Both the position numbers and the translations under genes were made by a program. The notes below the pieces were generated by a model. That model ran no database searches, was not told the DNA's origin, and saw only the letters and a program-made list of their open reading frames with translations. A stretch of DNA of 64,000 bases, taken from contig NZ_PCPP01000001.1 in NCBI RefSeq assembly GCF_002979755.1, positions 2,326,665-2,390,664 of the forward strand, given 5' to 3'. This DNA is from Chryseobacterium culicis. GTDB lineage: Bacteria > Bacteroidota > Bacteroidia > Flavobacteriales > Weeksellaceae. Positions 1 to 10,393 of this stretch are shown here, piece by piece; the first letter of the stretch is position 1, and each line of letters begins with the position of its first letter.

Positions 1-235
1 GATTGATTTAGGTAAAAATCCTCCTCTGGAAAATAATCTTGCTACGATTACTACTCCAACTCAAATTATGGTAGGAGATAAAGATAACATGGTCACTATT
101 GAAGAGAGTATGAGAGTTTACAGAAGTCTTCCAAACGGAAAATTGGCCGTACTTCCGGACACAAAGCATCCTATGGATAAAGTACGACCCAATTTATTAT
201 TGAATTTAATTAAAGATTTCTGGAATCTTTCTTAA
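1..235 (+). CDS. alpha/beta hydrolase, C-terminal fragment (5' end outside window)
   Basis: An open frame enters from the left edge and stops at TAA 233-235, giving about 77 residues. The reading TPTQIMVGDKDNMV followed about 30 residues later by LPDTKHPMDKV is the usual end of an alpha/beta hydrolase. The Asp of GDKD and the His of TKHP would be the acid and base of the catalytic triad; the nucleophile lies outside the window. Substrate cannot be inferred. The stop codon is one base from the convergent end of upp, and no terminator hairpin is visible between them. Confidence 0.7.
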   Translation, partial: IDLGKNPPLENNLATITTPTQIMVGDKDNMVTIEESMRVYRSLPNGKLAVLPDTKHPMDKVRPNLLLNLIKDFWNLS

Positions 236-236
236 G

Positions 237-887
237 TTATCTCTGAAGTTTTTCTCCGTAGCTCAAGTCTCCGGCATCTCCTAATCCTGGAGTGATATAC
301 CCTTTTGAAGTCAAATGTTCATCAATGGCTCCTACCCAGATGTGCGCTTCAGGATAAGCATTCTGAATGGTCTCTACCCCTTGTTTTGATGCAATTGCTG
401 CAACAATATGAAGCTGGGTTGGATTTCCGTTGGTTAATAAGTCTTTGATCGCTTCAATTAAAGAAGCTCCAGTTGCCAACATCGGATCCGCCACAATCAG
501 AGGTCTTCCCTCGATGCTCGGACAAGTCAGATAATCCTGTTTGATAGAGAAATAATCGTTGGCATCGTGTTTTCTGTAGGCTGCTACAAAACCACAGTCT
601 GCTCTGTCAAGATAGTTCAGGATTCCTTCGAATAATGGAACTCCGGCTCTCAAGATAGTTGTAATAACGGGTTGCACAGCAATTTCTCTGCTTTTTATTG
701 TATCTAAAGGAGTTTGAATTTCAACTTCTCTGTACTCCAGTCCTTTACTGATTTCAAAAGCGGCAATCTCCCCGATTCTTTCCATATTTCTTCTGAATCT
801 CATTCGGTCATGTTGAATGTCAACGTTTCTAAGTTCGTTGATCCATTCATTGACAAGAGAAAAGTGTTGCGATAAAATAGTAAGCAT
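237..887 (-). CDS. upp: uracil phosphoribosyltransferase
   Basis: Converts uracil and PRPP to UMP in the cytoplasmic pyrimidine salvage pathway. The 216-residue protein has family length. The PRPP-binding loop DPMLATGAS lies near residue 134, LRAGVPLFEGI near residue 80, and the uracil-binding end YITPGLGDAGD near the C-terminus. The ATG start at 885-887 gives the expected short N-terminus. It is read alone on the minus strand, tail to tail with the preceding hydrolase, and is separated from der by a strong hairpin terminator. Confidence 0.95.
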   Translation of the reverse strand: MLTILSQHFSLVNEWINELRNVDIQHDRMRFRRNMERIGEIAAFEISKGLEYREVEIQTPLDTIKSREIAVQPVITTILRAGVPLFEGILNYLDRADCGFVAAYRKHDANDYFSIKQDYLTCPSIEGRPLIVADPMLATGASLIEAIKDLLTNGNPTQLHIVAAIASKQGVETIQNAYPEAHIWVGAIDEHLTSKGYITPGLGDAGDLSYGEKLQR

Positions 888-993
888 GAAAATTTATTTT
901 TTTAATTTCAGTTAATTGATATTAATTGCTGCAAAATTACAACTAAAAAACGAATTGAAAGTTTGGGTTTGAGGAGAAAATCTGCTCTTATTT

Positions 994-1030
994 AATAAAA
1001 AACTCCGGCAAGCAAAGCTTGCCGGAGTTT
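994..1030 (-). terminator. intrinsic terminator of der
   Basis: A perfect 14-bp inverted repeat (1000-1013 with 1017-1030, loop AAA) is GC-rich in its core. On the minus strand it is followed by a run of T (complement of A 996-1002). It lies 21 bases downstream of the der stop codon. Confidence 0.9.
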
Positions 1031-1050
1031 CTGATGAACACTTGTTCTCA

Positions 1051-2361
1051 TTATTTTTGTCTGAAATACACTTCAATAGGAACTCCGGTAAACCCGAATT
1101 GTTTTCTCAACTGGTTTTCAGTAAATCTCTTATATGGTTCTTTCACATATTGTGGAAGGTTACAGAAGAATACAAACTGTGGTGACGGCGTAGGAAGTTG
1201 TACACAATATTTAATTTTAATGTATTTTCCTTTCAATGCCGGTGGCGGTGTATTTTCGAAGATTGGAAGCATTACTTCATTTAGTTTTGAAGTTTTAATT
1301 TTCTTCTTACGGTCTTCGTAAACCTCCATAGCCAATTCTACCGCTTTTAAGATTCTCTGCTTCGTTAACGCTGAAACGAATAAGATTGGAATATCCTGAA
1401 ACTGACCAATTTTATCTTTGATTGATTTTTCGAAATCACGCATCGTATTGGTCTGCTTGTCTTCGATCAAATCCCATTTATTCACAAGGATTACAATTCC
1501 TTTTCTGTTTTTCTGAGCCAAACCGAAGATATTCATATCCTGAGATTCCCATCCCTGTGTAGCATCCACCATAATGATTACTACGTCAGAATATTCAATA
1601 GAACGGATAGATCTCATTACAGAATAGAACTCAAGGTCTTCGTTTACCTTAGACTTTCTTCTCATCCCCGCAGTATCTACCAATACAAACTCATGTCCGA
1701 ATTTATTATATAAAGTCTGGATACTGTCTCTGGTAGTTCCTGCAATATCAGTAACGATATTTCTTTCAACATCCAATAAAGCATTGGTCATCGTAGATTT
1801 CCCTACGTTTGGACGACCTGCAATCGTGATTTTTGGAAGCCCTTCAAAAGGATCTTTATATTCTGTAGTTGGAAAATCTTTAATGATATCATCTAACAAA
1901 TCTCCTGTTCCGGAACCTGTAGCTGAAGAAAGTGTGTAATATTTTTCAATTCCTAACTGATAGAATTCAGTTGCAGGAAGCTCTTCTTTTGCAGAATCTA
2001 CCTTGTTGATAACGATATAAATCGGCTTGTTGGATCTTCTAAGAAGTCTGTAGATTTCGTAGTCTGTATCAGTAAGTCCTTCTTCCACATTCATCATGAA
2101 GATGATAGAAGTTGCTTCATCCACTGCCAATTGTACCTGCTTACGGATTTCCTCTTCAAAGATATCATCTGTACCTACATCATAACCTCCGGTATCAATT
2201 ACCGTAAAGTCTACTCCATTCCAGTCGGATTTTCCGTAATGACGGTCTCTGGTAACACCAGCTGTAGAATCTACAATAGCTTCTCTTCTTTCTAATAAAC
2301 GATTAAAAAGCGTGGATTTTCCTACGTTGGGACGCCCAACGATTGCGACAATATTTGACAT
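1051..2361 (-). CDS. der: ribosome biogenesis GTPase Der (EngA)
   Basis: A tandem-GTPase protein needed for 50S ribosomal subunit maturation. The 436 residues carry two G domains. The first P-loop, GRPNVGKSTLFNR, is near residue 9 with DTGGYD as its G3 element. The second P-loop, GRPNVGKSTMTNA, is near residue 182 with DTAGMRRKSKV as G3 and NKWD as G4. A C-terminal KH-like domain begins around residue 355. This is the standard Der architecture and length. The gene is monocistronic, with a -7 box at 2444-2451 and a strong terminator behind it. Confidence 0.96.
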   Translation of the reverse strand: MSNIVAIVGRPNVGKSTLFNRLLERREAIVDSTAGVTRDRHYGKSDWNGVDFTVIDTGGYDVGTDDIFEEEIRKQVQLAVDEATSIIFMMNVEEGLTDTDYEIYRLLRRSNKPIYIVINKVDSAKEELPATEFYQLGIEKYYTLSSATGSGTGDLLDDIIKDFPTTEYKDPFEGLPKITIAGRPNVGKSTMTNALLDVERNIVTDIAGTTRDSIQTLYNKFGHEFVLVDTAGMRRKSKVNEDLEFYSVMRSIRSIEYSDVVIIMVDATQGWESQDMNIFGLAQKNRKGIVILVNKWDLIEDKQTNTMRDFEKSIKDKIGQFQDIPILFVSALTKQRILKAVELAMEVYEDRKKKIKTSKLNEVMLPIFENTPPPALKGKYIKIKYCVQLPTPSPQFVFFCNLPQYVKEPYKRFTENQLRKQFGFTGVPIEVYFRQK

Positions 2362-2736
2362 AAAAAATGTTTAATAATCCTTTTGCTTTGCTCAGGATAT
2401 GTTATTAATGGGTTACTCCAACTTTTGGAGCCCAATTTTTTTGCAAAGATAAGGTTTTATTATTTAACGGCATTTTAAGGATGGAAGCCGGAAGAAGGAG
2501 GCTGAGAGACTCTATTCATCGGAGAATTCATAAGAGTCATTCACTTTAAAACTGACCAGAAAATATCTGGAAGCGGCTATTCTCCCTAATAAAAGCAGAT
2601 TATTTTTAAATTTTTATTAAAAAATAATTATTTGTATATCAATAAGTAAAGGGATTTGCCCTCTCATTATGTTAACTAATCTTTAATTTAGATTTTCATA
2701 TTTCAAATAAATTCTATAATTTCGCAGCATAGAAAC
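2362..2736. other. intergenic region upstream of der and tRNA-Gln
   Basis: No gene is seen in this stretch. It holds a minus-strand -7 box (CAAAGATA on plus, 2444-2451, reading TATCTTTG). It also holds a small hairpin, CTCCAACTTTTGGAG at 2416-2430, in the predicted der leader, and a purine-rich piece around 2480-2505 that resembles the GGAAGCTGGAGG repeats found elsewhere in the window. Confidence 0.5.
2444..2451 (-). promoter_or_regulatory. predicted -7 box for der
   Basis: Reads TATCTTTG on the minus strand, matching the Bacteroidota consensus TAnnTTTG. It predicts a leader of about 75 nt before the der ATG. No TTG is found at the usual -33 distance. Confidence 0.5.
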
Positions 2737-2807
2737 AGACCTATAGTGTAACGGTAGCACTCCGGTTTTTGGTACCGTCAGTCGGGGTTCGAATCCCTGT
2801 GGGTCTA
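2737..2807 (+). tRNA. tRNA-Gln (anticodon TTG)
   Basis: A full cloverleaf can be drawn. The acceptor arm AGACCTA pairs with TGGGTCT. The D arm is GTGT/GCAC. The anticodon stem encloses a loop whose anticodon TTG lies at 2769-2771. The T arm CGGGG/CCCTG encloses TTCGAAT. The discriminator base is A at 2807, and CCA is not encoded, as is usual in this phylum. It reads CAA glutamine codons. The outermost anticodon-stem pair is C-T, a mismatch. Confidence 0.93.
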
Positions 2808-2881
2808 CAAACCATCCTTTTTTAAGGGTGGTTTTCTTTTTTTATATCTAAAAAAATAATCATTCAAAATTGTAATAAAAC

Positions 2882-2912
2882 AAAAAAGACAGCATTTCTG
2901 CTGTCTTTTTTT
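2882..2912. terminator. bidirectional terminator between tRNA-Gln and katG
   Basis: GACAGCA (2888-2894) pairs with TGCTGTC (2899-2905) across a TTTC loop. It is flanked by six A on the left and seven T on the right, so it can end the rightward tRNA transcript and the leftward katG transcript. Confidence 0.88.
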
Positions 2913-2929
2913 ATTTTCATTTTTATTTA

Positions 2930-5215
<2,286 letters not shown>

Positions 5216-5272
5216 TTATTTTATTTTTTATATTGATTAATACAGTTTAAATTCTCTGTTATAAGAGCATGA

Positions 5273-5303
5273 CAAACCTACAACGTTTGATTGATATACA
5301 CAA
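5273..5303 (-). promoter_or_regulatory. predicted katG promoter
   Basis: On the minus strand TTG (complement of CAA 5301-5303) is followed after 20 bp by TAGGTTTG (complement of 5273-5280). This fits TTG-N17-23-TAnnTTTG. The predicted leader is about 55 nt. A peroxide-response operator was not identified. Confidence 0.7.
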
Positions 5304-5619
5304 TCTATTAATTTTTATTTCAACGATAGTTAAAAACTATAAACAAGTATTTTCGACCGCTTTTGTGCTGAGACATAATTGTGGTATTAAGTTAGTCATT
5401 TTTCATATTAACTTAAATAAAAACAGCGGAATACAAGCCAATTTAGAATTACTCAACGTAAGGAATTAAAGGGGAAAAAGAAGCTAGAGGCTGGAGGAAG
5501 GAAGTTTAATAACTTCATGAAAAAAACACGCTATTTCAACAATTTCTAAAAGTACTTCCAGCTTTATCTCACTAAAAATAAATTATTTATCTTTATGTTA
5601 CCAAACATGAACATCTGCT
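5304..5619. other. intergenic region between katG and the haem-binding gene
   Basis: AT-rich and without a convincing gene. Positions 5480-5507 carry one copy of the purine-rich dispersed repeat (AGCTAGAGGCTGGAGGAAGG), and a CTTCCAGCT piece of the opposite arm sits near 5550. A weak -7-like TATCTTTA precedes the downstream gene. Confidence 0.4.
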
Positions 5620-6087
5620 ATGAAAAAAGTAATTGTTGTCATTCTTGTTGCATTTATTATTATTCAGTTTTTTCCCATTGATAGAACAAATCCTCCACCT
5701 ACACCAGGGATGGATTTTTTGAAGATTAAAAATACTCCGGAGAAAATTGCGCGTACTCTCAGAACCTCTTGTTATGATTGTCATTCCAATGAAACAAAGT
5801 ACCCTTGGTACAGCAATATATCTCCTGTTTCGTGGTGGGTAAAAAATCACATCAATGAAGGCAGAAAACATCTTAATTTTTCTACCTTTGCAGTATATGA
5901 ACCTAAAAGACAACTTCATAAACTGGAAGAATGTATAGAAATGGTTGAGAAAAAGGAAATGCCGCTTGAATCCTATTATTTGGGACATCAAAGCGCTAAA
6001 CTTTCGGATGAGCAACGTACAGACCTTATTCAATATTTCAAAAAAGTAAAAGAAGACACTGAGAGAGGAATCATGTTTAATAAATAA
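5620..6087 (+). CDS. haem-binding domain protein (c-type CxxCH)
   Basis: 155 residues. An N-terminal hydrophobic anchor (residues 3-19) is followed by a periplasmic domain with CYDCH at residues 51-55, a c-type haem attachment motif. SNETKYPWYSNISPVSWWV follows directly. This pattern is that of the small Bacteroidota haem-binding domain family (Haem_bd). The single haem and membrane anchor suggest electron transfer in the periplasm, but no partner is known. The next gene starts 4 bases after the stop and encodes a thiol-redox protein, so both are probably co-transcribed and work in envelope redox chemistry. Confidence 0.8.
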   Translation: MKKVIVVILVAFIIIQFFPIDRTNPPPTPGMDFLKIKNTPEKIARTLRTSCYDCHSNETKYPWYSNISPVSWWVKNHINEGRKHLNFSTFAVYEPKRQLHKLEECIEMVEKKEMPLESYYLGHQSAKLSDEQRTDLIQYFKKVKEDTERGIMFNK

Positions 6088-6091
6088 AGTC

Positions 6092-6502
6092 ATGGAAAAT
6101 TGGGAAAATAAACATATTGTTTTTTTTGACGGAGATTGCGGAGTATGTAATTTCTGGGTGCAATGGATTTTGGAGCGCGACAAGAGAGACCAATTCATGT
6201 TTGCTTCTCTTCAGTCTGATTTCGGACAGCAGTTTTTGTCTGAAAGAGGTTTGGAAACCCGTATATTCAATACCATGTATCTGTGGAAACCTGGAAGGTA
6301 TTATCAGATCAAATCAAGAGCTGTACTGGAAATCGCTAATTTGTTGGGAGGAGTTTATAAACTTTCCTTTGTCGGGAAAATTCTTCCTTCATCTTTAAGT
6401 GATAAAGTATATGATATTATTTCCCGAAACAGGATGAAACTGGCTAATCAGAAATGTTATCTGCCGGATCAGCATCAGAAGAAAAAATTTATTCAGGTAT
6501 AA
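6092..6502 (+). CDS. DCC-family thiol-disulfide oxidoreductase (DUF393)
   Basis: 136 residues beginning with the family signature FFDGDCGVCNFWVQW, a beta strand leading to a CxxC-containing motif near residues 16-20 that resembles thioredoxin-like sites. The rest (SRAVLEIANLLGG, LPSSLSDKVYDIISRNR) matches the DUF393/DCC fold. There is no signal peptide, so it is probably cytoplasmic. It follows the haem-binding gene with a 4-base gap. Exact substrate is unknown for this family. Confidence 0.85.
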   Translation: MENWENKHIVFFDGDCGVCNFWVQWILERDKRDQFMFASLQSDFGQQFLSERGLETRIFNTMYLWKPGRYYQIKSRAVLEIANLLGGVYKLSFVGKILPSSLSDKVYDIISRNRMKLANQKCYLPDQHQKKKFIQV

Positions 6503-6546
6503 TTTTCTTTGTCTGACAAAAATTTCTTTCAACTTATTCTAAAATA

Positions 6547-6613
6547 TCATTCCGTAAGAGTCTCCAACAAATTAATATTAAAAATAATACATGTAGAGAT
6601 TCCTACGGAATGA
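6547..6613. repeat. REP-like imperfect palindrome
   Basis: The left arm TCATTCCGTAAGAGTCTC is nearly the reverse complement of the right arm GAGATTCCTACGGAATGA. About 30 bp of AT-rich sequence separates them. The arms share the TCATTC-G...GAATCT theme with the element at 10394-10498, suggesting a dispersed intergenic family. Confidence 0.6.
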
Positions 6614-6638
6614 CAAATAAAACGTATAATTGCTTTTG

Positions 6639-6717
6639 TTTAATGTTTAATGTTTAATGGAAATTAAACTGAAGAACAGTCTTTTACCAGCTTAATCAAT
6701 TATCAATTATCAATTAT
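6639..6717. repeat. two heptamer microsatellites
   Basis: TTTAATG is repeated three times at 6639-6659 and CAATTAT three times at 6697-6717, in the gap between two convergent genes. Confidence 0.7.
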
Positions 6718-6727
6718 CATTCATTAC

Positions 6728-8167
6728 TCATAAATTAAGCGACCAAACAGAATAAGAATTTGGCGGGCACTGAATTTTCACCCACTTATCTCCTTGTGTT
6801 GTCGGATACCAGCTTGAACTTCCGGTGAAGTCTTTGATCTGCTGGCTGCTCCAATTGGTTTCCACCCATCTTTCCTGCCAATTTGAGGATGTGTTGATAT
6901 ACACAACTAGTCCTGGATTTCCATTATAACCGTTACGTCTAGCAATATATTCATCATTATCGGTATACAGGATAGAAGTAGTTCCGGTAGCTTTATTGTT
7001 ATGGATCCAGATCAGGTTATTCAATCTTTCTTTATTTAGCCATTCTTCATAGTCTCTGTAAAAAATAGTGGGATACCCTTCATGGGTTAAGATATAGGCA
7101 TATGCCGGCATTTTATTGTAAATGATATCTGTATCATGATTGGCTACAAAAGTAACTGCTTTGTAGGGATTTCTTTTCCACATCATATCATCATTCAGAA
7201 CGTTTAAATTTCCGTTATCAAAAGCTTCATCCATTTTATAATACGCAGCAAAATCAAACACAGAGCTGTTGGCATTATTGGCCCACCATTCCAGTGTATT
7301 TACATTGGAATCCCATAATTCTCCGACAGAAAATCCTCCTACATTGGAATTCCAGGTATTCACTACCCAAGGGCCGAATCCTTTAACGTAATCAAACCTC
7401 CAGCCATCGAATTTCATCACATTTTTATAATATTTACCTACAGAATCATCTCTTCCCCAAAGCCAGTCCTGTACATGGGGATTGGCGTGACATAAATCCG
7501 GAAAACCTCCGAAAGCTCCTTCATCATTATTTCCATAGGCATTTTTATAAAAATCATTATAATTTCTCTGAAATTTCCCTGATGCAACTCCTGAAAAATT
7601 GGTCCAGGTGTTAGTCCCTGTAAAAGGGTTGGCTTCAGATTGTCCTCCACTGTTATGATTGATCACGATATCTGCATACACCTGCATATTTTCAGTATGT
7701 GCTTTGGTAATCAATGCTTCCAGTTCGGTTCTTGATCCGAAGCGGGTTTCTGTGCTCCCATTCTGATTAAAATTTCCGAAATCATAATAATCTGTAGGAT
7801 CATATCCCATAGAATAAGCTCCGTTCTGTGCTTTTGATGCAGGAGGTAGCCATACAGCACCAATTCCGGCATTGGACCATGCTGTTAATTTATCTTTAAC
7901 AGTATTCCACCAATTGCCTCCTTCCGGAACATCCCAGTAGAAGCCCTGCATCAGAACTCCACCGCCAGGACCTGCTACAAATTTACCCTGCATAGATCCG
8001 GACTCATTTCCAGTACTGAAAGGCCGACCGTCATGATTCGTTACATGTACTGTTTTGTCATGAACCTCTTGCTGCCTGGCAGGTTCCGTAATCATTTCAT
8101 CTCTGTTCTGGCAAGAGCTCAATAGCGCCAAAGCCAGCAGAGAAAGGAAAAAGTTTGTTTTTTTCAT
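6728..8167 (-). CDS. exported alpha-amylase, GH13 (archaeal subfamily 7-like)
   Basis: Hydrolyses internal alpha-1,4 bonds of starch or glycogen. The 479 residues begin with a lipoprotein signal (LLSSC, Cys19), so it is probably anchored in the outer membrane. The (beta/alpha)8 domain shows region I DIVINH (166-171), region II GWRFDYVKG with nucleophile D259, region III VGELWD with acid/base E283, and region IV FVANHDTD with D345. A small beta domain follows from about residue 400. GYDPTDYYDFGNF, ETRFGSR, WRFDYVKG, FYRDYEEWLNKERL and NLIWIHNN recall Pyrococcus/Thermococcus amylases from memory. The gene stands alone, not in a SusCD locus. Confidence 0.9.
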   Translation of the reverse strand: MKKTNFFLSLLALALLSSCQNRDEMITEPARQQEVHDKTVHVTNHDGRPFSTGNESGSMQGKFVAGPGGGVLMQGFYWDVPEGGNWWNTVKDKLTAWSNAGIGAVWLPPASKAQNGAYSMGYDPTDYYDFGNFNQNGSTETRFGSRTELEALITKAHTENMQVYADIVINHNSGGQSEANPFTGTNTWTNFSGVASGKFQRNYNDFYKNAYGNNDEGAFGGFPDLCHANPHVQDWLWGRDDSVGKYYKNVMKFDGWRFDYVKGFGPWVVNTWNSNVGGFSVGELWDSNVNTLEWWANNANSSVFDFAAYYKMDEAFDNGNLNVLNDDMMWKRNPYKAVTFVANHDTDIIYNKMPAYAYILTHEGYPTIFYRDYEEWLNKERLNNLIWIHNNKATGTTSILYTDNDEYIARRNGYNGNPGLVVYINTSSNWQERWVETNWSSQQIKDFTGSSSWYPTTQGDKWVKIQCPPNSYSVWSLNL

Positions 8168-8340
8168 CGTAATAATTAATTATCAATCTATTAAACAAGA
8201 TACAATTTTATTGAAAACAAATTCAAATGAATGGGAAATATTTTCATTTTCCATAATAAATCAAGAAGAAAGGCTATTCAATTTTTCATTAAAAAATCAT
8301 AAATTTTTAAGATTCTGGAAACAATTTTTCTTTTAATCCA

Positions 8341-8348
8341 TATATTTG
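8341..8348 (+). promoter_or_regulatory. predicted -7 box for DUF4290-murA, possibly leaderless
   Basis: TATATTTG matches TAnnTTTG and ends only 6 bases before the ATG at 8355. Initiation at the usual distance would put the transcript start at or next to the start codon. Confidence 0.5.
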
Positions 8349-8354
8349 CATACT

Positions 8355-9023
8355 ATGGAATACAATACCCAAAAAACTCAGCTTCATATGCCAGAATATG
8401 GCAGAATTATACAACAGTTGGTTGAGCGCTGCAAAGAACTTCCTACCAAAGAGGAAAGGAACGAAATGGCTATGGCAATCATCGATTTTATGGGTCAGAG
8501 AAACCCACAACTTCGCGACGAGGAAAATTATAAACATAAACTTTGGGACCATCTTTATATTCTTGCTAATCATGATCTGGATGTAGATTCTCCTTATCCG
8601 TTCCCAACGATGGAACAGTTAGCAGAAAAACCTAAAAGAATGGAATATCCAAAACTTCAAGGTGACTTTAAGTTCTACGGAAAAAGTATTCTTCAATTGA
8701 TAGAAAAAGCAATCGAACTGGAAACGGGTGATGAAAAAGAAGCCCTTATCGAAGTGATTGCCAACAATATGAAGAAGTCTTATAATGTCTATAATAAAGA
8801 ACATGTGACGGATGATGTTATTTTCCGCCACCTGAAAGAGCTGTCTGAAAACAGGTTGGATCTTACCGGAATAGATTCTCTTGAGAAAAGTAAGATTTAT
8901 TATACCAATAATAATAACAACAACCGAAATAACAACAATAACAACAGGAATAACAGCAATAATAAAAATAATAACCAGCCTAACAAGAGAAGGCATAATA
9001 ACAATCATAAAAACAGAAAATAA
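8355..9023 (+). CDS. DUF4290 domain protein with Asn-rich basic tail
   Basis: 222 residues from ATG 8355; an upstream in-frame TTG at 8346 lies inside the predicted -7 box and is not used. Residues 1-170 form the Bacteroidota-specific DUF4290 domain (MEYNTQKTQL, MPEYGRIIQQLVERC, ERNEMAMAIIDFMG). Function is unknown. From about residue 180 the protein becomes a low-complexity run of Asn with Arg and Lys, probably disordered and positively charged. The stop overlaps the murA start by one base (TAATG), so translation of the two is probably coupled. This points to a link with cell-wall synthesis or its control, which is inference only. Confidence 0.85.
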   Translation: MEYNTQKTQLHMPEYGRIIQQLVERCKELPTKEERNEMAMAIIDFMGQRNPQLRDEENYKHKLWDHLYILANHDLDVDSPYPFPTMEQLAEKPKRMEYPKLQGDFKFYGKSILQLIEKAIELETGDEKEALIEVIANNMKKSYNVYNKEHVTDDVIFRHLKELSENRLDLTGIDSLEKSKIYYTNNNNNNRNNNNNNRNNSNNKNNNQPNKRRHNNNHKNRK

Positions 9024-10330
9024 TGAGTGGAACATTTCAGATAAGAGGAGGAAAAAGACTGCAGGGTGAAATAACTCCACAAGGAGCCAAAAATGAGGCT
9101 TTACAAATTTTATGTGCGGTTCTCCTAACGGACGAAGAAGTAAGAATCAAAAATATTCCTGATATCCATGATGTTAACAGACTGATTGAAATTCTTGGAG
9201 ATTTTGGGGTAAAAATTACTAAAAACGGACAGGGAGATTATACTTTCAAAGCTGATCAGGTTAATTTTGATTATATTAAATCTAACGAGTTCAAAAAAGA
9301 CGGAGCAAAATTACGGGGTTCTATTATGTTGATGGGTCCAATGCTTGCCCGTTATGGAGAGGCTTATATGCCGACTCCGGGAGGAGACAAAATCGGAAGA
9401 AGAAGATTAGATACTCACTTTCAAGGACTTGTAGAATTAGGTGCTGAATTCAATTATGATGAAGAGGAATATTTCTATTCTTTAAAAGCTAAAGAACTGA
9501 AAGGAAAATTCATTTTATTGGAAGAAGCTTCTGTAACCGGAACCGCTAATATCGTAATGGCAGCGGCTCTGGCAAAAGGAAAAACAAGAATCTATAACGC
9601 TGCGTGTGAACCTTACCTTCAGCAATTATGCAAAATGCTGAACAGAATGGGTGCTAATATCTCAGGAATCGGATCAAACCTTTTGACCATTGAAGGGGTT
9701 GAATACCTTAGAGGAACTGAGCACACCATGCTTCCGGATATGGTAGAAATTGGTTCCTGGATTGGTCTTGCAGCCATGACAAAATCTGAAATTACCATTA
9801 AAAATGTAAACTGGAACCAGCTTGGTGTTATCCCGAATACATTCAGAAAATTAGGAATCGAACTTGAGCAAAGTGGTGATGATATCTATATTCCAGCTCA
9901 GGAACATTATAAAATTCAGAAATTTATTGACGGATCTATCCTTACGATTTCGGATGCGCCATGGCCTGGATTTACGCCGGATTTATTATCTATTATTTTA
10001 GTGGTAGCAACACAGGCAAAAGGAAGTATCCTGGTTCATCAGAAAATGTTTGAATCCAGATTATTCTTTGTGGATAAGTTAATTGACATGGGTGCTCAGA
10101 TCATTTTATGTGATCCGCACAGAGCTACCGTAATCGGATTGAATCAGGAGGCTCCGTTAAGAGGAACAACCATGGTTTCCCCGGATATCAGAGCTGGAAA
10201 TGCACTTCTTATTGCAGCCCTTTCAGCAGAAGGAAAATCTATTATCCACAACATCGAACAAATCGACAGAGGATATGAAAATATTGATGGAAGACTAAGA
10301 GCCATTGGTGCTGACATCGAAAGAATTTAA
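9023..10330 (+). CDS. murA: UDP-N-acetylglucosamine 1-carboxyvinyltransferase
   Basis: First committed step of peptidoglycan synthesis: transfers enolpyruvate from PEP to UDP-GlcNAc in the cytoplasm. The 435 residues span both inside-out alpha/beta domains. GAKNEAL holds the conserved Lys-Asn near residue 22, and DIRAGNALL near 385 holds the C-terminal Arg. The mobile loop reads TPGGDKIGRRRLDTH, so the residue equivalent to E. coli Cys115 is Asp122. Asp at this place is known in naturally fosfomycin-insensitive MurA. The gene is coupled to the DUF4290 gene by a one-base overlap and followed by a terminator. Confidence 0.96.
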   Translation: MSGTFQIRGGKRLQGEITPQGAKNEALQILCAVLLTDEEVRIKNIPDIHDVNRLIEILGDFGVKITKNGQGDYTFKADQVNFDYIKSNEFKKDGAKLRGSIMLMGPMLARYGEAYMPTPGGDKIGRRRLDTHFQGLVELGAEFNYDEEEYFYSLKAKELKGKFILLEEASVTGTANIVMAAALAKGKTRIYNAACEPYLQQLCKMLNRMGANISGIGSNLLTIEGVEYLRGTEHTMLPDMVEIGSWIGLAAMTKSEITIKNVNWNQLGVIPNTFRKLGIELEQSGDDIYIPAQEHYKIQKFIDGSILTISDAPWPGFTPDLLSIILVVATQAKGSILVHQKMFESRLFFVDKLIDMGAQIILCDPHRATVIGLNQEAPLRGTTMVSPDIRAGNALLIAALSAEGKSIIHNIEQIDRGYENIDGRLRAIGADIERI

Positions 10331-10353
10331 AATTATTTTATTTGATAATACGA

Positions 10354-10385
10354 AAGCGTTCAGGGTATTCTGGGCGCTTTTTTGT
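10354..10385 (+). terminator. terminator of the DUF4290-murA operon
   Basis: AAAGCGTTCAG pairs with CTGGGCGCTTT (two G-U pairs) around GGTATT, followed by a T run. Confidence 0.8.
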
Positions 10386-10393
10386 TTAACCTT

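Noticed and set aside
5593..6198. 201-residue antisense ORF opposite the haem-binding gene
   Set aside because: It is the shadow of the CxxCH protein and DCC gene; composition is rich in Phe, Ile and Ser without recognisable motifs, while the forward frames carry clear family signatures.
8619..9080. 153-residue antisense ORF rich in Ile and Val
   Set aside because: It is the complement of the AAT/AAC-rich tail of the DUF4290 gene; the hydrophobic run is an artefact of that repeat.
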